Assembly (NCBI GenBank): GCA_933228675.1
Contig: OW121742.1
Span: 15,330,489 to 15,394,488, forward strand
Length of the DNA stretch: 64,000 bases
Direction of reading: 5' to 3'
Source: Stomorhina lunata
Lineage: Eukaryota; Arthropoda; Insecta; Diptera; Rhiniidae
In this document: one piece after another, positions 25,753 to 37,014 of the stretch
Layout: each line of letters begins with the position of its first letter
Position numbering within the stretch: position 1 is the first letter of the stretch
Translations under genes and position numbers: made by a program
Notes under the pieces: generated by a model
What the model was told of the DNA's origin: nothing
The model's database searches: none
What the model saw: the letters and a program-made list of their open reading frames with translations, nothing else

Positions 25753-26446
25753 TTATACCCTTCACCACCATACATAGGTGGAAAGGGTATTATAAGTTTG
25801 TGCTGATGTATGTAACGCATAGAAATATTTGTCTTAGACCCACCTTTTAGTATGCCAATAGGTTTAGAATCACTTTCTGAGTCGATTTAGCGATGTCCGT
25901 CCGTCCGTCTGGCTGGCTGGACCCCAGTGTAAACCTTGTAATCAAACTACAGGTCGCAATTCTAAAGATAATTTGATGAAATTTGGTACAGATCATTTTT
26001 TTGATAATGGGACTATGGCTATTGAAATTGGTCCATTATTTATGGTATCTCCCATAGGTCCCACTTCCCGGAATTGACATATTTGCCACAAATATCAATA
26101 TTTTTTCATGAAATTTAAAACAAATACTGCTTACGTAAATCACTGTACCAAATTTCGTTGAAATCGGTCCACATTTGACCATAGCTCCCATACAAACATA
26201 ATTTTTGTAACAACTGTAATCAATTTGCCAAATTTCGAGATAATCGGCCCACATTTGACCCTAGCTCTCATATAAGTCCAAATGACGGAAACTGGTTAAA
26301 TATATAAGTTTTGAGAAAATGTTTGTATGATGGCAAAATTTAGCAAATATTTGTCTTTATACAGGAAAAATAACACCTTTGACCTTAGTGGTGAAGGGTA
26401 TTGTATGGTCGGGCTTGACCGACTATAGCGCTTTCTTACTTGTTTT
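25753..26446 (+). mobile_element. DINE-like (mini-me type) element, copy 1
   Basis: Starts TTATACCCTTCACCACCA and ends CTATAGCGCTTTCTTACTTG followed by TTTT. It contains GAGTCGATTTAGCGATGTCC, then a GTCCGTCCGTC microsatellite and GGCTGGCTGG. A conserved core next to a GTCY repeat is the arrangement described for dipteran mini-me/DINE-1 elements, which are non-autonomous relatives of Helentrons. The subterminal TACCCTTCACCA at the start is matched in reverse by TGGTGAAGGGTA near 26,387-26,399. There is no coding capacity, and the frame at 26,036-26,254 on the other strand is a shadow. Three further near-full copies lie in the window. Confidence 0.8.
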
Positions 26447-26513
26447 ATTAAAGTTTTATACATTATCAATTTTTTTGTGAAAAATTCTTGGATTTTAAAT
26501 ATTATGTGGGGCT

Positions 26514-26625
26514 TATATAACTGACGATTGAGTGAAATTTACATATATTTTGTTTTTGTTACAATAACAAAACACATATAAATTTCACTCAATCGTCAGC
26601 CGCTTGAGTTATATAAACCCCACAT
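26514..26625. repeat. Foldback hairpin element, about 112 bp
   Basis: The two halves are near-perfect reverse complements. ATGTGGGGCTTATATAAC is mirrored by the final GTTATATAAACCCCACAT, and TGACGATTGAGTGAAATTTA is mirrored around the centre TTTGTTACAATAAC. The right arm has about eight extra bases (GCCGCTTGA region), giving one bulge. Typical of a small MITE. The stem of about 50 bp could also yield a hairpin RNA if transcribed. Confidence 0.8.
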
Positions 26626-26650
26626 TCGTTTTTTTACGATTTAATCAAAA

Positions 26651-28250
26651 AACAAGTAAGAGCGTTATATTCGGCGTGCCGAATCTTATATACCCACCAT
26701 GACTTGTGTTAAATTTAGAAATTTATCTCGTATTTCTACAAATGTGCAGCTAATTTTAAATTTGGACGGAACTCGAAAAAATTTTTTACGCTTGTTGGTA
26801 TTGTTGGTAAAATATTTGGACTAAATTCGGTTGCAGTAGCTTTATAGTTCAACATTTAAAAGTATCTTAGTGGTCTTTCTGGTATTTACATAAAGCTTGT
26901 TCTTGTAAAATTTAGTGGCCATAGTTGTCAAAGTTTTCAATATAATAGCTTTTAACTGGCCATTGTTACTTTTTTTTTGGTTTCCGGGAGTGTTTTCTAT
27001 AAGAAAACTATAGTCAAATATCGACCGATTCCTATAAAATTTGATATACTGACCGATAGTTGCATAAAACTTGTCTATTCTAAATTTAGTTGTCATAGCT
27101 ATTACAGATATGTTAATGGGAAATAGTAGTCGTCGTAGCTATTCAATTTATCAGCATTAAGGTAGAAACACAATTAGGACGAATGACTAATTTCGTCCAT
27201 CACGACGAATTCGGATTTAAAAATTCTTGTAAATTCGTCCATTGAACACATTTCGGACGAATAAACGTTGTTGACGCCATTTTTGTTGATTTTTTGTTTG
27301 GACAAATTACTTACACTTTAGGACATATCGCGCACTCACAACATTTGCAATTTTCTTTATTTTATTCTTTTATTATTGCACAAGATTATTACATTTAAAT
27401 AATTTTATATGAAATAAATATTTTTTGTTTACATTTTATACAAGAACACATATAATTTCTAATATTTTACAACAGAAATAGAAATACAGCCACTCTAATC
27501 CAGTTTAGTCGTCGTTCGTCTGCGTAAATGAAATAGAAATAAACCTATAGCACTGTTCGATACGCACTACGAATTTCGTCGTACGCATCAATTGTGAGCA
27601 CACTCATATAAGCCCATATGTTCTATTTCTAACGACGAATATTCATTTCGAAAAATTGGTCGATCGTTCCAATTGTGTTTTATACTTAAATGCGTAATAT
27701 GTTTCTCTAACTAAATGTGAACCGATTTCGTCCATTTTCAATACACAACTTTTTCAAGATATCGAAAATATTTTTGTAATATTTTGTTGCTCTAGCTCTT
27801 TTCGTTAAGGCGCTGTCGCTCTTTTATCTAACGGACAGACGGACATAAACCCCCTTTTCTTGTTGTATTTTTGTGTTTCCGTATGTTTTTTATAAGGGAG
27901 CTAGTTACCGATTGTCACAAAACTTAGCACACTGTTTAGCATTGACATAAGACTTTCTTGTGCTAAATTTAGTAGCCAAAGCTATTACAGTTTATCATTT
28001 ATTGGCATTTAAGTGTATTTTTGTTGGAATTTAGGCTGTTTCCGTAGGTTTTTTGTATGGGAGCTATGGTTAAAAGCGAATCGATTTGGATGAAATTTTA
28101 TATGCTGTCTAGTACTTCTATATACCAAATATTGGCATCATAGCTTTTGCTAATTTGTCATATTAGCAAATAAGCAATTAGCCTAGACGAGGTTATGCGG
28201 CAGCTATGGTCAAATGTGAACCGATTTTGCCCGATTTCAGTACCAAAATT
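26651..28250. mobile_element. Second DINE-like family, composite and interrupted
   Basis: Starts AACAAGTAAGAGCGTTATAT, with TTCGGCGTGCCGAA and TATACCCACC just inside, and includes a GGACAGACGGACA run at about 27,831-27,844, which is the GTCY core on the opposite strand. Diverged internal repeats of about 150 bp recur, each with GTTTCCGTA, TGGGAGCTATGG and a GCTATTACAG-like end (about 26,980-27,115, 27,880-28,020, 28,040-28,160). A TTAA-flanked MITE interrupts it at 27,157-27,689. Limits are approximate and no coding frame survives. Confidence 0.55.
27157..27689 (+). mobile_element. TTAA-flanked MITE, copy 1
   Basis: Bounded by TTAA at 27,157-27,160 and 27,686-27,689. Ends are inverted: GGTAGAAACACAATTAGGAC on the left, and GTATAAAACACAATTGGAAC read inwards from the right. 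The interior is about 520 bp, non-coding, with many ACGAA/TTCGT words near both ends. An inverted sister copy lies at 32,928-33,478. A TTAA target fits piggyBac-type integration, but the terminal bases do not match the usual CCC start, so the superfamily is open. Confidence 0.75.
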
Positions 28251-28520
28251 TTCCAAGAAAAGAAGTATATTTATGAAATTCTATAAAAAATTTTGCCCTA
28301 AAAAGTCTTTCTATATTAAAATTTGCCTTGATAATGTTTAACATAGAAAACTTATGGAATAAAATAATATTGAAAATTTGCATTTGAAAAATTTTTATAT
28401 ATAAAATTTAAGTTGAAAAGTAGTTTACAGAAAATTTGCTGTGATTTAGATGTTAAAGTTTTTGTAAAGAAATTCAGATAAAAACTTTTTTAGATTTTTT
28501 TTTTAATTTACTCAAATTTT
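28251..28520. repeat. Scattered decayed 28-bp-like units
   Basis: Several isolated matches to the A/T-tract unit, such as TTCTATAAAAAATTTTGCCC, with no regular period remaining. Confidence 0.4.
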
Positions 28521-29639
28521 TTTTACTGTTCGAAAACTTTTTATCTGCACTGTTCTTATTTTTTTGATTGTGAAAATGATGCTTGTTCGTAGTTCGTATA
28601 TGATGATGATGCACTAACGAATATAAATATTTTTTTGTTTAACAAAAAAAAAAAAACAACAAAATTGAAAAAATATGGTTATAAAACTTTGTTATTCCCT
28701 TCCCGGTTTGAGATTTATTTCTTTATTTTAAAACTAAAAAAAACCAACCAACGAAAGAATTGCATTCTGTCACACAAACACGGATATAGTCAACTAAGGC
28801 CAGATCGAATTTTTATATTACCTTTTTTTTTTGAAGATGCTTAACAACATTTCGATGTCTGTCGTATATTAAAAATAAAAGAAAATAAATATAATAAAAA
28901 CACAAAATATTATTCATAAAAAAATAATATAAATATTTTTTGTTTTTGTTCACTCTCTTTTTACAGGCATATAAATGTTGCAACAAATATTTATGCATTC
29001 ATATCTTCTAGAGCAAGAAACGCATCCTTTCTGCGGGAGGGCAGGAAGGACGGATGGATGGACGGACGGACGCACTTATTCGTAAATGCACATGCATAAT
29101 TTATTTTATAACTGAAACTAAAAATAATAATAAACTGAATCGAAAACAGAAACAGAACATCCCAAACCATAACTTCAAACAAACCAACATCCGAGACTTG
29201 GTAACCAGGGATGCTTGAGTCGACTCGAGTTATGTTTTTGGTAAGTACTTGCAACATCTTGGCTTTTTGTGCAAATTTATCCATATTTTTGTGTTTCAAA
29301 CAGTTAACAAGTCTTTTGAGAGCAATTAAAATTTTCTTTCTTTGCCATAAAATGTCGTTATTTTTTATTTTATGGTTTTTTGTATCAAAAATATTTGTTT
29401 TTTACAGCAAATCTATTGCAAATAGTGTCATTAATGCCTTCTAACTAGATCCTGGTTTGAAGCATAAAAAATTATATATTTATTGCCGTTTTATTTTTAA
29501 TTCTAACTATCAAATGTTATTATCACAAATGACATTTATGAGTAACATTAGATACTGACTCCTGGAGAGTGCTAAGAAATATTAAATTTTATTTGAATAT
29601 TTAATTGATACCAACAATAAGATACTAAACTGAAGTAAA
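28521..29639. other. Unique AT-rich sequence with a GGAC run
   Basis: A GGAC/GGAT simple repeat lies at about 29,045-29,073. A donor-like GGTAAGTACT occurs at 29,229, but no open frame leads into it. Stop-free frames on both strands here lack support. Confidence 0.45.
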
Positions 29640-31965
29640 AAATAAGAAATTTATGCAAAGTTTCCTATAAAAATAAGAAATATTTGAAAATTTTCTTTAA
29701 AAAAAAGGAAATTTTTAAAAAATTTTCCTTCAAAAATCAAAAGTTTTTGAATTTTTTTTTTTTAAATAACAAATTTTTCAAAAATTTCCTATAAAGATAA
29801 GAAATTTTTGAAAAATTTCCTATACAAATAAGAAATTTTAAAAAAACTTTCTATAGAAATAAGAAATTTTTTGAAAATTTTCCTATAAAAATAATAAATT
29901 TTTGAAAAATTTCCGATAAGAAATTTTTAAAATTTTTGAAAAATTTCCTATTAAAATAAGAAATTTTTGAAAATTTTCCTATAAAAATAAGAAATTTTTA
30001 AAAAATTTCCTATAAAAATATGAAATTTTTGAAAAATTTTCTCTAAAACTTAGAAGTTCTTAAAGAATTTCCTATAAAAATAAGAAATTTTTGAAAAATT
30101 TCCTATAAAAATAAAAAATTTTTGAAAAATTTCCTATAAAAATAAAAAATTTTTGAAAAATTTCCTATACAAATAAAAAATTGCTGAAAAATTTCCTATA
30201 AAAATAAAAAATTTTTGAAAAATTTCCCATAAAAAAAGAAATTTTTAAAAAAATTTCCTATAAAAATAAAAAATTTTTGAAAATTTTCCTATAAAAGTAG
30301 GAAATATTTGAAAAATTTCCCATAAAAATAAGAAATTTTTGAAAAATTTCCTCAAAAATAAGAAAGTTTTGAAAAATTTCCTATAAAAATAGGAAATATT
30401 TGAAAAATTTGCTCTAAAAATAAGACATTTTTAAAAAATTTCATATAAAAAGAAGAAATTTTTGAAAAATTTCCTAAAAAATAAGAAATAAGAAATTTTT
30501 GACAAATCTCCTATAAAAATAAGAAATTTTTAGAAAAATTAAAAAGAAGAAATTTTTGAAAAATTTCGTAAAAAATAAGAAATAAGAAATTTTTGACAAA
30601 TCTCCTATAAAAATAAGAAATTTTTAGAAAAATTACTTATAAAAATAAGAAATTTTTGTAAAATTTCCTATAAAAATAAGAAATTTTTGTAAAATTTCCT
30701 ATAAAAATAAGAAATTTTTGAAAAATTTCCTATAAAAATAAGAAATTTTTGAAAAATTTCCTATAAAAATAACAAATTTTTGAAAAATTTCCTAAAAAAA
30801 TAAGAAATTTTTGAAAAATTTCCTATAAAAATAAGAAATTTTTATAAAATTTCCTTCAAAAATAAGAAATTTTTATATAATTTCCTTTAAAAATAAGAAA
30901 TTTTTGAAAAATTTCTTATAAAAATAAGAAATTTTTGAAAAATTTCCTATAAAAATATGACATTTTTGAAAAATTTCCTATAAAAATAAGAAATTTTTGA
31001 AAAATTTCCTATAAAAATAAGAAATTTTTGAAAAATTTCCTATAAAAATAAGAAATTTTTGAAACATTTCCTATAAAAATAAGAAATTTTTGAAAAATTT
31101 CCTATAAAAATAAGAAATTTTTGAAAAATTTCCTATAAAAATAAGAAATTTTTGAAAAATTTCTTATACAAATACGAAATTTTTTAAAAATTTCCTATAA
31201 AAATAGGAAATTTTTGAAAAATTTCCTATAAAAGAGAGAATTTTTTGAAAAATTTCCTGTAAAAAAGAGAAATTTTTGAAAAATTTCCTATAAAAATAAG
31301 AAATTTTTGAAAAATTTCCTATAAAAATAAGAAATTTTTTTGAAAAAATTCCTAGAAAAATTATAAAGTTTTGAAATATTTTCTATAAAAATAAGAAATT
31401 TTTTTTATAAATTTCGTATAAAAATTAGAAATTTAATAAAAAAAAATTTGAAAAATAAGAAATTTTTGAAAAATTTCCTATAAAAAAAGACATTTTTTAA
31501 AATTGTCCTATAAAAATAAGAAGTATTTTATTTTTTTTTTTTAAATAAGAAATCTTTTAAAAATTTCATAATCAAAATAATTTTTGAAACATTTTCTATA
31601 AAAGTAAGAAATTTTTTAAAAATTTCCAGTAAAAATAAGAAACTTTTGAAAAATTTCCTATAAAAATAAGAAATTTTTGAAAATTTTCCTTAAAAGTAAG
31701 AAATTTTTCAAAATATTCCTATAAAAGTAAAAAATTTTTGAAAAATTTTCTATAAAAATAAGAAATTTTTGAAAAATTTTCTATAAAAATAAGAAATTTT
31801 TGAAAAATCTCCGAAAAAAATAAGAAATTTTTGAAAATTTTTCTATAAAAATAAGAAATTTTTGAAAAGTTTCCTGTAAAAATAAGAAATAAATTTATAA
31901 ATTTAATAAATTTAAAAAAAAATTCTTATAAAAGTAAAAAAATTTTGAAAAATCTCTTATAAAAA
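29640..31965. repeat. Array E: 31-bp tandem repeat
   Basis: About 75 units of 31 bp: AAGAAATTTTTGAAAA then ATTTCCTATAAAAAT. The block 30,640-31,150 is nearly homogeneous. A 90-100-bp composite containing AAATAAGAAATAAGAAAT recurs at about 30,480 and 30,575. It is the reverse complement of the TATAGGAAA variant of array B, which lies about 14.5 kb upstream. Confidence 0.97.
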
Positions 31966-32127
31966 AATAATGCTCTTAAAGTCCAGAATCTATACTTTGA
32001 ATACAAACACTTAAGTTTAAAATTTACAAATATAATACAACAGAATTATTGCTGCTATGTTGGTTGCAAGGCCTAGTGTCCGCATGTTGCTTTGCCTCTG
32101 AGTTGACTCTTAACATGAAAAAAAAAT

Positions 32128-32346
32128 ATGCGTAAAATTTTATTAAGCCACATTTACAGTAACAAAGAATTCACAGCAGCGGAAAAAATGCCAAATATGA
32201 AACAGATCTCTGTAACTAAATTTAACGGAGGGGAGTTAAATACCAGAAGCCAAAATTATCAAGTCATTGCAATCAATGAGACCAATAACCAAATAACTGC
32301 GAGGAATATAATGCAAAAATACGTACAACTGAATATCTTTAAATAA
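32128..32346 (+). CDS. Possible terminal exon or small ORF
   Basis: A 72-codon frame starts ATG at 32,128 and ends TAA at 32,344, within an AATAAA-like context (AAATAAAATAATT) that could act as a polyadenylation signal. It includes KMPNMKQISVTKFNGGEL and NNQITARNIMQKYVQ, a balanced composition unlike the repeat frames. An acceptor-like TTTACAG ends at 32,158 inside the frame, so the real reading could be an exon starting there. I do not recognise a family. The sequence around it is unique and less AT-rich. Chance is a serious alternative given the window size. Confidence 0.25.
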   Translation: MRKILLSHIYSNKEFTAAEKMPNMKQISVTKFNGGELNTRSQNYQVIAINETNNQITARNIMQKYVQLNIFK

Positions 32347-32659
32347 AATAATTCTTTTTCTGTCTATTTATAACTTTAAGCTGCAGATATTCTTAATAAA
32401 CTGCAGCTTTTTGAAGAAACAAGAAAAAATGTGATTATTGTTTGTTTATTTCTGTTAGTAGAGTTTAAGCCATAACTGACCGACTGCTGAGGGTCATCTT
32501 TGTTGCAATAAATTGTTTATAAAAATAATTGCAGGAAATAAAATGGATATAAAGGTGGCAACAAAAAGAGTTTTTTTAATGCAGTTATAACAATTTTTTC
32601 TTTGAATTTGATATGTGTTTAAAGGATTTTATTTCGTCCTTATTCTACAAGGAAACTTT

Positions 32660-32927
32660 TAGCGAAAACTTTTTACACTTTTTACGGAAAATTTCTACAC
32701 CAATGTTTTAAAGGTCAGATCGGATCATTATTTCGTGTAGATCCCATAGGACTTCCTTGAATAGATAAATCGTCGACGAAATTAATATATGTAAATATAC
32801 TCAAATCTCGAGAAATTTTCATTAGAAAACTTAGCACAAATATTTCTTTTAGAATTTATAAAAACTTTCATAATTGTTGGCAATTGGTCCTATGACCTTA
32901 GTGGTGAAGTTCATCAAATCGTCGGTC
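32660..32927 (+). mobile_element. Decayed DINE-like fragment
   Basis: Weak but ordered matches to the DINE-like family: ATCCCATAGGACTTCC, a middle with poor similarity, then GACCTTAGTGGTGAAG and CGTCGGTCT at the right end. It is cut by the TTAA-flanked MITE copy 2. Confidence 0.5.
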
Positions 32928-33478
32928 TTAAGTATGAAACACAATTGGAACGAACGACCAATTTTTCGAAACGAATATTCGTCGTTAGAAATAGAACATA
33001 TGGGCTTATGTGAGTGTGCTCACAATTGATGCGTACGACGAAATTCGTCGTGCGTATCGAACAGTGCGACAGGTTTATTTCTATTTCATACGCAGACGAA
33101 CGACGACTAAACTGGATTAGAGTGGCTGTATTTCTATTTCTGTTGTAAAATATTAGAAATTATATGTGTTTTTGAAAAATATGGTCACCTTATAAAATGT
33201 AAACAAAAAATATTTATTTCAAATAAAATTATTTAAATGTAATAATCCTGTGTAATAATAAAAGAATAAAATAAAAAAAAATTGCAAATGTTGTGAGTGC
33301 GCGATATGTCCTAAAGTGTATGTAATTTGTGCAAACAAAAAATCAACAAAAATGGCGTCAACAACGTTGATTCGTCCCAAATGTGTTCAATGGACGAATT
33401 TACAAGACGAATTTTTAAATCCGAATTCGACGTACTGGACGAAATTAGTCATTCGTCCCAATTGTGTTTCTACCTTTA
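32928..33478 (-). mobile_element. TTAA-flanked MITE, copy 2 (inverted)
   Basis: Same family as 27,157-27,689 in the opposite orientation. It starts TTAAGTATGAAACACAATTG and ends CAATTGTGTTTCTACC, with TTTA in place of the second TTAA. Interior sequence matches along most of its length, including the word for a constant CACTCTAATCCAGTTTAGTC block on the reverse strand. The stop-free frame at 33,316-33,510 spans its right end and is not a gene. Confidence 0.78.
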
Positions 33479-33567
33479 GAGGATTTAAAAATGTACCTTT
33501 TTATTTTTAATATAAATAAAATCAATATATTTTGAGTCTTTTTAATTATTTTTTGTTTTCTTTTTAG

Positions 33568-33708
33568 GATTTGTTCAGTTTTGAACTAAAAGGATATAAT
33601 ATTGATGAAGTTCGCTTGGGAACTCTACCTAAGTACACGAATAGAGTTTTGATGCTGCCTGTTAAAAATTCTACCAATGATTCTGTATTTAAAAATAATT
33701 TATTTTAA
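33568..33708 (+). CDS. Candidate 3'-terminal coding exon, unknown protein
   Basis: TTTTTGTTTTCTTTTTAG ends at 33,567 and is a strong polypyrimidine tract plus acceptor. From there 46 codons run open to TAA at 33,706-33,708: it starts DLFSFELKGYNIDEV and continues RLGTLPKYTNRVLMLPV. AATAAA overlaps the stop (33,708-33,713) and another lies near 33,747. Composition and hydropathy are protein-like, in contrast to frames in the arrays. No upstream exon was identified, and the 551-bp MITE and a decayed element sit just upstream, which would place them in the intron. The family is not recognised. It could be part of an old mobile element instead of a host gene. Confidence 0.33.
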   Translation, partial: DLFSFELKGYNIDEVRLGTLPKYTNRVLMLPVKNSTNDSVFKNNLF

Positions 33709-33887
33709 ATAAAGCACAAATAGTTATATCCTAAAATGCAACTCTCAATAAATAAAATATTTTCTCAATTCCACATGGCAACGCTGGCAAATTAAGTTTT
33801 TTAAGAGTTTAAATTGTACCCATTCAATTCAATCCATTCAATACCTCTAGACTTATTACAAGTTTTATCATAATTTTGTAACATACG

Positions 33888-34920
33888 TGATAAGAAACCA
33901 CCGGACAATCAGTTTCTTGCAATCTATAGGTTTTCCGCTATCAATTAAATATCATTTTGTAGAAATCGGAACATTTGTTTTAGAGATACAGCCTTTTTTG
34001 ATTTTTTAACTCTTTGGCAAATTTCCTCAGTCTGGCAACTCTGTAATAATATGAAAAATAGCGTCATCTATTTTTAACCAAATTAATGTTTTTAAAATCA
34101 AAATTTGATTAATAATAGATGGCGCTATTTTTTATATTAATATAGAGTTGCCAGACTGGGGAAATTTGCCAAAGAGACAAAAAATGTTAAAAGGGCCATA
34201 GCTCGACAACTAAAGGTCCAATTTCTACAAAATTGAATGAAAAGGATGGAGAATTACCTGTAGTTTGCAGGAGTGTTTCCTTATCACTATTGATTTACAA
34301 TTAGACAGAGTAACTTAAGATAAAAATCTTCATTAATCTTGACGTGCAGAGTTAAAAAAAGTCATTGTCAGATGAAAAAAAAAATGATTTTTAAGCCATA
34401 TTGCCGGGTTAATTACAGTTAAAAGCTTTTAAGGTTTTATTTGTAAAAGAAAAGTGACAAAATTTTGCTCTTTTGGATATAGTCTTATAACTAAAACGCA
34501 TCTTTTGGAGTCTTTACAAGCAAGAAGTATTATTTTTCAGACTTAGCGCAATAATTTGCAGCACTAAAAAATCTAATGATGAAGGGTGTTGCTGTTATCT
34601 GACCAAATATAATTTTTAAATGTAATCATCCTTTTAATATTATAAATGTAAAGCCTTCCTTTTTCGGTTCCAGAAAAATTAATATGCATTTTTGAAATTG
34701 AGACGAAAAATTTTCATGTGTCTTTTGATTAGTGATGGACAGCACAATAAAAAAAATACATATATCACAAACACTTTTCCTATATCTGGTGATAGGAAAA
34801 CAGATACCGTGCCCTTTATGCTTTAAATAAAAGTATAGCTTTCAAACACTCAGAAGTCGACGTTTTACTCAATAGGTGTCCTTTTTAACTCATCCAAGAA
34901 ATGCATATCCGCAATTTAAA
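33888..34920 (+). repeat. About 1.1-kb interspersed repeat, copy 1, with 400-bp foldback
   Basis: Positions 33,888-34,287 form an inverted repeat: GTGATAAGAAACC pairs with GGTTTCC-like TTTCCTTATCAC, TTGGCAAATTTCCTCAGTCT pairs with the mirrored stretch near 34,150, and AGATGGCGCTATTTT (34,117) pairs with the mutated AATAGCGTCATCTATTT (34,062). To the right, words such as GCTGTTATCTGACCA, AAGTATAGCTTTCAAAC and TTTTTAACTCATCCAAG match copy 2 in the same order. No coding frame. Confidence 0.65.
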
Positions 34921-35100
34921 CAAAGATATTATTTATGGAGAAGCGTTTTGGTCAGGAGGAGTTCAATTACCAAACATCTATTATAGCGTATGAAAGGTTT
35001 TATTAACTCATAATAGTATTACATATTTATGCAATAACAGTAATATCTAAAACCCTGCAAATTATGTTGTTCTATCTTCTTCTGTTATCCTTGACTCCCA

Positions 35101-36212
35101 GTGGAGCATAGGGCCTCATGTTGTTCTATAGTGCAGGCTATTCCCTATCCATTGCATATAATTCTATAGAAATAGGACCACTAGTTTTCGAGTTACAGCA
35201 TTTTTTATTTTTCTAGCTTTTTGGCAAATTTTCTCAGTCTGGCAACTCTATTCAACTATTAAAATAGCGCCATCTATTTTTAGCCAAATTTGATTTTTAA
35301 AAATCAAAATTTGGTTAATAATAGATGGCGCTATTTTATGAAAATTAAAAACGGCATTGCCAGATGTAAAAAAAAAATAAATTTCTTAAACGGCATTGCC
35401 AGGTCAAAAACAGTTAAATAACGTATTTCCTCTGGATTTAAATGAGTTTTTTTTAAAGGATTAAAAGGTTTTTATGTATAAAATGTTTAGTTTACATGCA
35501 AAAGTAAGCGGTAATACTGTAATTTTGAAATATACCTTTAGAATTATAAGAAAAACGAATGTTTGAGTTTATTTAATAGGAAATATATTTTTTTATTTTT
35601 TAGTTTTTTCGCTATAGTTAACATTAATAAAGGAAGATAATGGAAGAAAGGTGCAGCTGTTTTCTGATCACATGATTAGTTTTTTAAATGTTATGGTCAA
35701 TTTTGATCCTTTGCGTACTTTTAATGTTAAGTTTATTTAATTTGTAGAAAAATCTGAAATGAAATAAATTAGAAAATTTTATTAAAAAATAGAAGATATT
35801 GTATTAATAAAATAGATATGTTATTTATTATATCGATAACTATGAATGTATAGTATATTAGAAAACTGTTTTTAAGAACAGATAAATATTTATATGTATG
35901 TGTGTATATTGCTTATTAAAGCGTTTAGAAGTATGTTTCTTTAGTTTTGTATTTGCTTATCACTCAACTGATTTTGATAAATTTTTCTATGATAGTAGAG
36001 TTAAAATTACATAAATACAAGTTGCAATAAGGTACACATGTTTGATTTTAAATTCTGGTCCAAGAAGAAATCTAAAAAGGTTATCTTTTCCCTATAAAGA
36101 AAATATTTTTTGACATGTTTTAAAGTATAGCTTTTAAACTTTCTGCAATCGATTGTTTGGTTAATAGAAGCGCTTTTTACCCCATAAAATAAAAAAGCAT
36201 AGATTTGTGAAA
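35101..36212 (+). repeat. About 1.1-kb interspersed repeat, copy 2
   Basis: Diverged direct copy of 33,888-34,920. Ordered matches include TTGGCAAATTTTCTCAGTCT, AATAGCGCCATCTATTTTTA and its mirror AGATGGCGCTATTTTATG, GGCATTGCCAG, GCAGCTGTTTTCTGATCAC and AAGTATAGCTTTTAAAC. The foldback is shorter here (about 35,250-35,345) because the right arm is lost. It starts beside GTGGAGCATAGG, also found at the hAT-like insertion site (9329). Confidence 0.6.
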
Positions 36213-37014
36213 TGTAAGCATGACTCCATGGAAAAAACTCTCAAATTAAATTAAACAATTTCTAACGATTTAATTAAACATTTAAAGTTAATTAAATCTA
36301 AATAATTTCACATTAAAGTCGGATAATTGTAATTTTTCAAACACTTAAAGTAAACCAACGAGACATTTTCTTAAAAGAACTTAATAAAACGACTCAACTC
36401 ATTTATGCTAATTTATCAATTTATGCTTATTATAATAAAATAACATATTTATGCAAATGAAATTGTACTTTTTATTATTGTTCCCACTCAGTTAACTGGC
36501 AAATTTACTGGTAGTTAATCTGTCTGTCTGTCCGACTTTCTATCTTTTTTTGCTGTTAGCTTTAAGTCAATCACTTTGTTATTGCCTGATGCTCTTCGCT
36601 AAATGTATTCCAACAAATTTAACAAATTAAATGGAAGTACAAATTTAAAAAAATTATTCTTAAAAAACAAAACTCTTTTTACTGCAGGTTAATATTCAGC
36701 TTTAGTTGTACAAGCTGCTGCTGTTGCATGCAACGAATAAAAAGAACAAAAAAAGCTGTGAATGTTGACAGAAGTCATCATAATAATATGGAGTTATGCT
36801 AATTTGTGTAAAATACAACAAAAAGTTGAAAAAAAAACTTAAACCAAATGAGAAACATTTTACTTAACAATAGGACAAACGAAAAGAATGACATTTGCAC
36901 AACTGAATTTTAAGAGGGAATTGAATTTCCTGCTTCGAAAAAGATATTCAAAAATCAAATTACACTTAAAGAAATCTCTTTAAGTCCAAAATTCATAGAG
37001 AACTTTAAATTTTT
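36213..37014. other. Unique AT-rich sequence
   Basis: No supportable feature. Includes short CTGC and TGTC runs only. Confidence 0.5.

Noticed and set aside
29211..29444. Frame with a donor-like GGTAAGT
   Set aside because: The donor lies inside the frame, and the frame continues through T-rich sequence; no exon could be modelled.
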